The notes under the pieces were generated by a model that was not told the origin of the DNA, searched no databases, and saw nothing but the letters and a program-made list of their open reading frames with translations. 43,189 nt of DNA from an uncultured Clostridia bacterium (GTDB lineage Bacteria; Bacillota; Clostridia; HGM11327), in the NCBI GenBank assembly GCA_945918795.1, contig CAMEIT010000015.1, forward strand, positions 1 through 43,189, given 5' to 3'. The stretch's first letter is position 1. The number at the start of each line of letters is the position of its first letter. Shown here one piece after another: positions 7,592-14,213 of this stretch. A program made the position numbers and the translations under genes.

Positions 7592-9370
7592 ATGACTTTC
7601 AGGAAAAACCTTTTAAACACTATGTATCTTGTGAAATACATATTAGGCAAGCAAAATGGAAAATTATTTGTTTTTCTAAAACTTATAACATCTATATATA
7701 ATGCACTTATACCTATATTGTATACTGTTGTCTCGGGTTTGTTGATTAATGAATTATGCGAAGAACGTAACATTACGAAAATAGTGATTTACGTAATGAT
7801 TATCACATGCACTCCTCTACTCACATATTTTATGAACCGGCAGATATCGAAGAAGATATTTAAATTGAACGCTGCTTTAGCATTAGAATTTAAGATCGAT
7901 TATTTTGACAGAGTTTTGAGTATGGAATATGAAACAATGGAAATTCCCGAAATTCAAGTCAAAAAAATGCGTGCATCCATGGCACTTTTAAATTCTACGG
8001 GGATAATTGACCTACTGTGTCGGGTTGTTTCGTCGGCATTTGCCCTTATTACTGTAGTATCGATCGTATCTTCTCTGAATCCGTTTATTTTGATATTTGT
8101 TTCAACTATTTTAATAATTAACTATTTTATCAACAAAAAGAATAATAACGATCAACACAATTTGAATAAAGAACGTAGCCTGACAGATATGCAGCTCGGC
8201 ATCATCGACAATGTTTTGGAAAGCTTTGATCATGCAAAGGAAGTCCGGTTATTTCAGATTAAGGATTTTTTGCTTGATCATTATATTAGCCATTCAAAAA
8301 AACTCCATAATATTGATTTAAAACAGCTTTCCAGAGGAAATAAGGCATCAAACCTATTAACTTTAACAAGCTTTATGCAGCAGCTTGCTTTATACGGCGT
8401 TACATTATATGAGGTTCTGAAAAACGCTATGCCGGTAGGTAGCATGACGATTTATATGGGAACTGTCGGACAGTTTGCCGGAACGGTAGGCGGACTTTTG
8501 AATAGCTATCTAGAGCTATCCAAAAAGAGCCTTATTACACAAGAATTGATTGATTTTATGAATATGCCGCTCATGAAGAATAATTCGGGAAATTTAATTC
8601 CTGAATTTGACGAAAATTCAACGATCGAATTCAGAAATGTTTCATTTAAATATAGCGGAAGCGAAAGATACGCATTGGAAAATTGCAATATCACTATCCA
8701 TGGTAATGAAAAGCTTTGCATTGTCGGCGAAAACGGGGCAGGGAAATCGACGTTTATTAAATTATTAGTACGTTTATATTCACCATCAGAGGGTGCAATA
8801 TATCTTAACGGCAGAAATATTAATGAATATGATGTCCTTGCATATCAACGTATGTTTTCAACGGTATTTCAAGATTATACGGAATACCCAATGACCGTTG
8901 CGCAAAATATTGCTTTTGACGATACTTACAATATAAATAAGCTTAAAAAAGTATGCTCGGAATGCGGAATAGAAGGTTTAATAGAAAAACTACCGCATAA
9001 ATACGATACGTATATCGGCAAAGAAATATTCACCGATGGCTTTAATCCGTCCGGTGGAGAAAGCCAACGTATTGCAATTGCAAGAGCATTGTATAGTGAA
9101 CGCGATATTTACATTTTAGACGAGCCGACAGCGGCACTTGATCCGATGGCGGAATATGAAATATACACTCAGTTCCATAATATGATCAAAAACAAGTGCG
9201 CCGTGCTCATAACACACCGCCTTTCCGCTGTCCAGCTTGCAGACAAGGTTGCTGTTTTTGCTGACGGGCAAATAGCGGAATATGGAACACACAAAGAGTT
9301 GTATAATAAAAACGGTATTTATACTGAAATGTTTGACAAGCAATCTCAATTCTATCGGGATGATACGTAA
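7592..9370 (+). CDS. ABC exporter, fused membrane and ATPase domains
   Basis: A 592-residue half-transporter. Hydrophobic helices occupy roughly residues 20-315 and the ATPase domain is C-terminal, with Walker A GENGAGKS (about 386-393), Q-loop FQDYTEYP, signature SGGESQR (about 492-498), Walker B IYILDEPTAALDP and the H-loop in LITHRLS. It has no C39 peptidase domain, so any leader removal would need another protein. ATG 7592 is preferred over 7574 because AGGAAAGGA sits five bases before it. It most likely works as a homodimer, since no partner half-transporter is in the element. The position after the small Cys-rich peptide suggests peptide export or self-protection. Confidence 0.85.
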   Translation: MTFRKNLLNTMYLVKYILGKQNGKLFVFLKLITSIYNALIPILYTVVSGLLINELCEERNITKIVIYVMIITCTPLLTYFMNRQISKKIFKLNAALALEFKIDYFDRVLSMEYETMEIPEIQVKKMRASMALLNSTGIIDLLCRVVSSAFALITVVSIVSSLNPFILIFVSTILIINYFINKKNNNDQHNLNKERSLTDMQLGIIDNVLESFDHAKEVRLFQIKDFLLDHYISHSKKLHNIDLKQLSRGNKASNLLTLTSFMQQLALYGVTLYEVLKNAMPVGSMTIYMGTVGQFAGTVGGLLNSYLELSKKSLITQELIDFMNMPLMKNNSGNLIPEFDENSTIEFRNVSFKYSGSERYALENCNITIHGNEKLCIVGENGAGKSTFIKLLVRLYSPSEGAIYLNGRNINEYDVLAYQRMFSTVFQDYTEYPMTVAQNIAFDDTYNINKLKKVCSECGIEGLIEKLPHKYDTYIGKEIFTDGFNPSGGESQRIAIARALYSERDIYILDEPTAALDPMAEYEIYTQFHNMIKNKCAVLITHRLSAVQLADKVAVFADGQIAEYGTHKELYNKNGIYTEMFDKQSQFYRDDT

Positions 9371-9383
9371 ATCGTGATTTAAT

Positions 9384-9423
9384 AAGGTTCTTTTCTTAGT
9401 TTTGTGAAAAGAACCTTTTCTTA
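9384..9423 (+). terminator. Terminator after the element ABC exporter
   Basis: AAGGTTCTTTTC (9384-9395) pairs with GAAAAGAACCTT (9406-9417), 12 bp, then TTCTT. It would partly separate the exporter from the downstream gene. Confidence 0.75.
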
Positions 9424-9450
9424 ATGTAATTATAGAACAGGAGTTATACA

Positions 9451-10470
9451 ATGGATGAAATAAAGTTACCAATAGAGATTGACCCTATAATTAAATCGTA
9501 TCATTATGCCACTTTCCCTATGAGTATAATACAAGCAAACGGTGGCGATAGAATCATACCGTGGTTATGCAAGAAATATATTAATTGCTGCTTTGATCTG
9601 AGGGCAGTGAGAAATCACTTCTTGATTTGTTTATATGACAGTTATGGCGTTGAGGATCATGTGTTGAATCATCAGCATATTTGCTTAGCTGATTATGAGT
9701 ATGCAGAATTGAATATAGATTGTGTACAGCTTGCACAAAAGATGCTTTCGGCGGGTAATTATATAACAGGCAACTATAATGAAAAGTATATTCCAAATAA
9801 GTATTCATATAATAAGCATGATTATTCACACGATTATTTTCTGTATGGATTTGACAGCAGATCAGAATTATTTTATTCGTTGGGATATACCGCATCAGAA
9901 AAGCTTGAGTCGTTTACAATTCCTTTTGAAAACTTCAGAAAAAGTGTAGAATTGAATACGGATAAAAGAATTGAATTTAACTTTTGGAAATATAATAATG
10001 AAAATGAATACAAATTAGAATTGCCAGATATAATACAGGATCTTGAAGATTACTGTTATTCGACTAATTCGAAGGACGGTTGGAAAAAATATTATGTTTT
10101 CGGATTGACTGCTATGAAGATGCTTTGCGAATTATTTACGGATAACAAAGAACTTGATTTAAGATACACAAGAGCATATTTGGAGCATAAATATTTAATG
10201 TTGACCAGACTTGAGTACATTAACAAGAATACAGACTGTAATTTAGCACAATATCTTGATGAATATGAGAATGTATACAATAAATCAAAGGTTATTCATA
10301 ATCTATGCATAAAATACCACATAACCGGTAGTAATACTATAATTGATTCCATAGCAAAGCTTATGAATGAGATCTTATCCTATGAAAGCTTGACATTACC
10401 GAATATAATATCCCAACTTAAAGATTATAACGATGTAATCACGGATCAAAAACAAAATGACTTGCATTGA
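9451..10470 (+). CDS. BtrH_N-like protein of the element
   Basis: A 339-residue soluble protein. The segment IIKSYHYATFPMSIIQANGGD (about residues 12-32) and the later YIPNKYSYNKHDYSHDYFLYGFD (about 112-134), with conserved-looking His-Asp near GYTASEKLESFTIPFENFRKSV, resemble the cysteine-peptidase-like N-terminal domain of the butirosin acyl-transfer enzyme BtrH. Relatives occur in Clostridial clusters with AMP-ligases, carrier proteins and ABC transporters. In BtrH the fold moves an acyl group from a carrier protein to an amine. Here the usual catalytic Cys position near the His in the first motif is not obvious (YHYATF), so activity is uncertain. CAGGAG lies 7 bases before the ATG. Codon use is very AT-rich. 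Identification is moderate; function in this set is inference. Confidence 0.5.
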   Translation: MDEIKLPIEIDPIIKSYHYATFPMSIIQANGGDRIIPWLCKKYINCCFDLRAVRNHFLICLYDSYGVEDHVLNHQHICLADYEYAELNIDCVQLAQKMLSAGNYITGNYNEKYIPNKYSYNKHDYSHDYFLYGFDSRSELFYSLGYTASEKLESFTIPFENFRKSVELNTDKRIEFNFWKYNNENEYKLELPDIIQDLEDYCYSTNSKDGWKKYYVFGLTAMKMLCELFTDNKELDLRYTRAYLEHKYLMLTRLEYINKNTDCNLAQYLDEYENVYNKSKVIHNLCIKYHITGSNTIIDSIAKLMNEILSYESLTLPNIISQLKDYNDVITDQKQNDLH

Positions 10471-10702
10471 TAACGGATGGTTCGAAGTTCTGGACAATTG
10501 TTCTTATGTCCGGGAGATAATACATATTCATTGTAAATACTTGTTTTTATAAAAGGATAACAAACTTCGCTTAATTACGACAGAAAAAGAATTGAGTGGT
10601 ATGAAATTAGGCAATACCTAATAGCCTCTTCATTCTGAGTATAGTGAATGTTTCTCCGACTGCGCATGTAAGTTGTTTTTTAGGTACTGTAAGCACACTC
10701 GT

Positions 10703-10721
10703 ACCATATCGAGTGTTCATA
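10703..10721 (+). repeat. Right direct repeat (attR-like)
   Basis: Identical to the 19 bases at 1703-1721. It lies about 230 bases after the last element gene. The 10471-10702 interval before it holds no gene. Confidence 0.7.
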
Positions 10722-10757
10722 ACGGATTTGAGTTATGAACACTCGATTTCTTTTTTC
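10708..10757 (+). terminator. Terminator hairpin at the right end of the element
   Basis: ATCGAGTGTTCATAA (10708-10722) pairs perfectly with TTATGAACACTCGAT (10733-10747) across a 10-nt loop, followed by TTCTTTTTT. This is the same stem as after tRNA-Pro with a different loop, and may be the tRNA operon's original terminator displaced by integration. Confidence 0.75.
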
Positions 10758-10935
10758 AAAACAAAAAAGCAGTATTTTATTTTGCCAAAAGCAATGCAAA
10801 GGCACCGTGTTCCGTGAGGAATGTGACCGCAAAGTATCCATTGGATCACTTCCTTTTCATATAATATAATTGACTTTCAAGCGCCCATGTAATAAAAATC
10901 AACCTCAGGTAGAACAGCAAGCAGAAAACTCAATA

Positions 10936-10995
10936 TACTTACTATTGTAAGTAGCTTTTTTGCGTGATATAATGTACTCACAAGATAGCTATCTT
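10936..10995 (+). promoter_or_regulatory. Promoter and two palindromic operators of the XRE gene
   Basis: TTGTAA (10945-10950), 17-bp spacer, TATAAT (10968-10973). A perfect inverted repeat TACTTAC-TATT-GTAAGTA (10936-10953) covers the -35. A second palindrome AAGATAGCTATCTT (10982-10995) lies just after the expected transcription start. Both are plausible binding sites, and autoregulation by the downstream XRE protein is inferred. The 10758-10935 stretch shows nothing else. Confidence 0.65.
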
Positions 10996-11018
10996 AAAAT
11001 AATCTTGGAGGATAGAAT

Positions 11019-11834
11019 ATGTTAGATCAAAAAATATTTGGTGAAAAGCTCCGTAATCATAGAAAAAAACTTGGCATGACGCAGGAAGAGGTTGCAGAAA
11101 AGGTAGGTGTCTCTCCACAGGCAATTTCAAAATGGGAGGCGGGAGATTGCTTGCCCGATTGCTTTAATCTGAAGGCTATTAGTGATGTTTACAAAATCTC
11201 GGCAGATGTTCTTCTCGAAACCGAATCAAGCGGTGATATTGACGCTGTGTCAAGCAAGATCGAGCAGCTTGCAACGGAATATATTTGGGCAAATAAAGAA
11301 TGCAACCCTAACCACAACCCACATCAGGAGCTTGGCGAAGATCTTTGGAAAATGTGGAAAGGCATATACTTTGCAGAAGAATTAAATCCCGTCGGAAAAG
11401 AAAAAAACAAAAACAGCGGAAACACCCGAATTATCGGTTCGTTTGGCACGAAGATCTGGGACGATAGAGGTGTGGCTTGTGTTGTTAAATCATCACTTGT
11501 CAAGCAACTTTCTCCATTCGACTCAAACACGACAGAAGTAGTGCAGGCACTTTGCAGCGAAGACGGACAAAAACTGATTTTTGCGCTGTGCTGTGATGTT
11601 CCGACATCAAAACAAACACTAATCGAAAAATCCGATATTGAAATATCCCGTTTGAATGAGCTTTTGCTTTTATTTACCGAAAATCGAATTATTGAGTTTG
11701 TTGCAGGCAATCGTTCTGAGGACAGAGGATACTTGCTCTGTGGTCATTGCGGTATTGTTGCATACATGGTACTGACGGCAATGTATGTACTTAATAAAAA
11801 GGATTACACCGTTTCACAATATATCATAGAATGA
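11019..11834 (+). CDS. XRE family transcriptional regulator with unknown C-terminal domain
   Basis: A 271-residue protein. Residues 8-62 are a helix-turn-helix of the HTH_3 type (LRNHRKKLGMTQEEVAEKVGVS, PQAISKWEAG, then LKAISDVYKISADVLL). The remaining ~200 residues are unrecognised and contain a Cys pair (LCGHCGIV) close to the C-terminus, possibly a sensing or ligand domain. TTGGAGGA lies 7-8 bases before the ATG. Single gene, ended by a terminator at 11845. The two palindromes upstream suggest it controls itself. Its location between the right element boundary and a further att-like remnant suggests it belongs to a second, older insertion. Confidence 0.8.
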   Translation: MLDQKIFGEKLRNHRKKLGMTQEEVAEKVGVSPQAISKWEAGDCLPDCFNLKAISDVYKISADVLLETESSGDIDAVSSKIEQLATEYIWANKECNPNHNPHQELGEDLWKMWKGIYFAEELNPVGKEKNKNSGNTRIIGSFGTKIWDDRGVACVVKSSLVKQLSPFDSNTTEVVQALCSEDGQKLIFALCCDVPTSKQTLIEKSDIEISRLNELLLLFTENRIIEFVAGNRSEDRGYLLCGHCGIVAYMVLTAMYVLNKKDYTVSQYIIE

Positions 11835-11844
11835 ACTGCTTTCA

Positions 11845-11870
11845 TGCCCTGCCTCGCGCGGGGCTTTTTC
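11845..11870 (+). terminator. Terminator of the XRE gene
   Basis: GCCCTGC pairs with GCGGGGC around CTCGC (11846-11864), followed by TTTTTC. Confidence 0.8.
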
Positions 11871-11898
11871 TTTCAAATCATTCAATCGCCATTACAGT

Positions 11899-11924
11899 AG
11901 GTCTGTTATGAACACTCATTTTTT
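11899..11924 (+). repeat. Partial third copy of the att/terminator right arm
   Basis: This segment matches 1736-1762 almost base for base: AGGTC, then TTATGAACACTC (GTATGAACACTC at 1742), then a T run. The matching left arm is not present. It may be the relic end of an earlier integration. Confidence 0.45.
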
Positions 11925-12010
11925 ATACTTGTTTTCTTTGTGCCTTGATTTGCAAAAATCACTCCATATTAAATTCTATCATATTTTCACCGTCAAATTG
12001 TAAAAATCTA

Positions 12011-12039
12011 TTGACAAACAGGAAAATATATGCTATACT
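12011..12039 (+). promoter_or_regulatory. Promoter of the heterodimeric ABC exporter operon
   Basis: TTGACA (12011-12016), 17-bp spacer, TATACT (12034-12039) with extended -10 TGC. A near-consensus promoter; transcription begins about 35 bases before the leader-peptide start. Confidence 0.85.
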
Positions 12040-12080
12040 GGTAACGTTATAATAAAAAATTATGAAAGGAGGCAGAAGAC

Positions 12081-12173
12081 ATGACAAATCAGTACAGTTT
12101 AATGACAAATAATTCAAAATACGGATGTCGTATCCGATGCCTTTTTCTCATGAGTGAATTTGCGAATTTATAA
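12081..12173 (+). CDS. Regulatory leader peptide of the ABC exporter operon
   Basis: Thirty codons beginning MTNQYSLMTNNSK, then YGCRIRCLFLMSEFANL. AAGGAGG (12066-12072) stands eight bases before the ATG, the best ribosome binding site of the region. The stop lies 15 bases before the first arm of a terminator. The arrangement of strong promoter, short peptide, terminator and heterodimeric drug-type ABC exporter mirrors the BmrB leader of Bacillus bmrCD. There, antibiotic-stalled ribosomes allow read-through. The peptide need have no activity itself; the act of translating it is the signal. Confidence 0.75.
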   Translation: MTNQYSLMTNNSKYGCRIRCLFLMSEFANL

Positions 12174-12214
12174 GAAGAAGCTTTGGCGCACATCCGGTTT
12201 CGGGTGTGTTTTTT
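12122..12214 (+). promoter_or_regulatory. Transcription attenuator with competing hairpins
   Basis: Segment 1 CGGATGT (12122-12128) can form a local hairpin with ATCCG (12132-12136). It can instead pair with ACATCCG (12190-12196), which is the 5' arm of the terminator CACATCCG-GTTT-CGGGTGTG (12189-12208) followed by TTTTTT. The antiterminator pairing can extend through C12129-G12188 and G12130-C12187 with one bulged base. A ribosome stalled late in the leader would cover the local partner while leaving segment 1 free, favouring the antiterminator. The pairings are seen in the sequence; the mechanism is inferred by analogy with bmrCD. Confidence 0.7.
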
Positions 12215-12241
12215 CTTTTGAAAAGAGCTTTTCTGCATGAG

Positions 12242-12275
12242 GCACCCGAGTCGTCAGACAAAGGTGCGTTTTTTT
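12242..12275 (+). terminator. Second terminator-like hairpin before the exporter genes
   Basis: GCACC (12242-12246) pairs with GGTGC (12263-12267), with an inner GTC/GAC pair, followed by GTTTTTTT. A second check on read-through, or an alternative structure of the attenuator. Confidence 0.55.
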
Positions 12276-12344
12276 GCGCTCTTTGTTCGGGACGCACTAT
12301 TTGTGTTAACCGAACCGTATATTTAGCTTGGAGACAAATTTGAA

Positions 12345-14213
12345 ATGAAAAAAGAAAAAAAGACTAAAGAAAAAGAGAAAGAAAAAGAAAAAAAGAAAAA
12401 ACTGCCGCTCGACCGGACTATAAAGAATAATCTGTTTGCACTGCGGGCAATAAGAATGGGGTCTCCCCTATATCTGACCGTCTATCTGGGGTCATCCCTT
12501 GTTTACGGTATATTGGACTTTTTAAGCGAAGGGTACCTTCTGCGGCGAATTGTAAACGGAATCGATTCCGGAGAAAGCATTTGGAGCATCATGCGATTTG
12601 TCATAATTATCGGAATAATTTCGGCAATCGTATATGTACTGCTAAGCTGGTTCTGGAATGTCATTTCGCCTGTCGAACAGCGCAAAGTCGGTGCTTATAT
12701 CGAGAAAATGCTCTTTCGAAAATCGGCGCAGGTCGAGCTCGCATGCTATGAAAATCCGGAGTTTTACGATAAATATGTCAAAGCAATGGATGAGGCATAC
12801 GACCGTATTATAAAGGTCATGCGCACGCTCGATAATCTGATCTGGAGAGTGATCGCTCTGTGCGCAAACTCGATACTGTTATTTGTCATTGATCCGTGGC
12901 TGATTCTGTTCGGTCTGTTCCCACTACTGCTCGGTTTTTTCAGGAGACTCGAAAACATTGCCAAACACGATCTGGAGACCGCGAAAAAACCTATCAACCG
13001 CCGAGCAAATTATGTAAAGCGCACCTTTTATCTCGGCGAATACGCTAAGGAGATGCGCATCGGCGGAATGTACCGCAATATGCTGCGCGATCTTCGGGAA
13101 ACTTTTCGGGATTATGTTTACGTTACAAAAAAATACGGTACGCGAATGGCGATATACAGCTATATTCAGTGCGTCGGGCTTGATGTCATGACTGTTCTCG
13201 GAGCAACACTTTATGCTGTTTGGAGTGCCATGTGCATCGGAAGCGCAAACGGAGGTATGAGTGTCGGAGACTGCATTGTTGTGCTCGGATCGATAGGCAC
13301 AATTTCTTCCTGCCTCAACAATTTGGTTCAGAGCTTTGCGGAATTCGGCGAGCACGCGCTCTTCCTCGATGATATAAGATTTTTCCTCGATTACGAGCCG
13401 AAAGTGGCAGACGGCGACGATTTTGCGCCGGAAAACGGCGGCGAGCTGTCCGTGAGGAATCTTTCATTCCGTTATGACGGAAGCAACAAGGACATATTGA
13501 AGGATATAAGCTTTGACTTGCACAAGGGCGAACGCATTGCTCTTGTCGGAAGCAACGGCTCAGGTAAAACAACGCTCGTCAAGCTTCTGCTTCGCCTGTA
13601 CGACCCGAGTGAAGGCGAAATTCTTTTGAATGGGCAAAACATAAGGGAATTTACTCTCTCGTCTTACCGCAACTGCTTCAGTACGGTTTTCCAGGATTTC
13701 AAGATGTTTTCAATGTCTGTCAAGGACAATGTACTCCTGCGCCCGTCAGGTGAAGAAGCGCGAAAACCTGTTGAGGATGCACTGAAGGAAAGCGGTGCAT
13801 ATGAAAAGATACGCAGATTGGATAAGGGAATCGATACAATTCTGACGCGCGAATTTGACGACAAAGGCGCAAACCTCTCGGTTGGAGAACAGCAAAAGCT
13901 GTCTCTTGCCAGAGTCTTTGCAGATTACAGTCCCTTTGTCCTTCTCGACGAGCCGTCAAGTGCCCTCGACCCTATCGCAGAATACAATATGTTTGAAAAT
14001 ATGATGCGTGCAACCCGTGGAAGAAGTGTTATTTTCATTTCACACCGTCTTTCTTCTGCCGTTCTTGCCGACCGCGTCATACTTATGGAAAACGGCAGAA
14101 TCGCCGAATGCGGAACACACACGGAGCTGATGAAAAAAGACGGGAAGTACGCCGCCATGTTCCGCCGCCAGGCAGAAAATTATCTCGGAAGTGAGGAAAT
14201 TGCAAATGAGTAA
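12345..14213 (+). CDS. Heterodimeric ABC multidrug-type exporter, subunit 1 (BmrC/BmrD-like)
   Basis: A 622-residue half-transporter. The N-terminus is a striking Lys/Glu-rich tail (residues 1-20), followed by six predicted helices to about residue 335. The ATPase domain has Walker A GSNGSGKT (about 403-410), Q-loop FQDFKMFS, a variant signature LSVGEQQ (the usual second Gly is Val), Walker B FVLLDEPSSALDP with the catalytic Glu, and ISHRLS. A variant signature in one partner is common in heterodimeric exporters with one weak ATP site. The ORF overlaps the partner gene by eight bases. Expression is probably gated by the leader attenuator upstream. Substrate cannot be read from sequence; drugs or peptides are likely. 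Confidence 0.85.
   Translation: MKKEKKTKEKEKEKEKKKKLPLDRTIKNNLFALRAIRMGSPLYLTVYLGSSLVYGILDFLSEGYLLRRIVNGIDSGESIWSIMRFVIIIGIISAIVYVLLSWFWNVISPVEQRKVGAYIEKMLFRKSAQVELACYENPEFYDKYVKAMDEAYDRIIKVMRTLDNLIWRVIALCANSILLFVIDPWLILFGLFPLLLGFFRRLENIAKHDLETAKKPINRRANYVKRTFYLGEYAKEMRIGGMYRNMLRDLRETFRDYVYVTKKYGTRMAIYSYIQCVGLDVMTVLGATLYAVWSAMCIGSANGGMSVGDCIVVLGSIGTISSCLNNLVQSFAEFGEHALFLDDIRFFLDYEPKVADGDDFAPENGGELSVRNLSFRYDGSNKDILKDISFDLHKGERIALVGSNGSGKTTLVKLLLRLYDPSEGEILLNGQNIREFTLSSYRNCFSTVFQDFKMFSMSVKDNVLLRPSGEEARKPVEDALKESGAYEKIRRLDKGIDTILTREFDDKGANLSVGEQQKLSLARVFADYSPFVLLDEPSSALDPIAEYNMFENMMRATRGRSVIFISHRLSSAVLADRVILMENGRIAECGTHTELMKKDGKYAAMFRRQAENYLGSEEIANE

Noticed and set aside
12345..12410. A-rich Lys/Glu codon run as a slippage or assembly artefact
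   Set aside because: The frame continues cleanly into the exporter and the mixed AAA/GAA codons are not a simple homopolymer; treated as a real basic tail.
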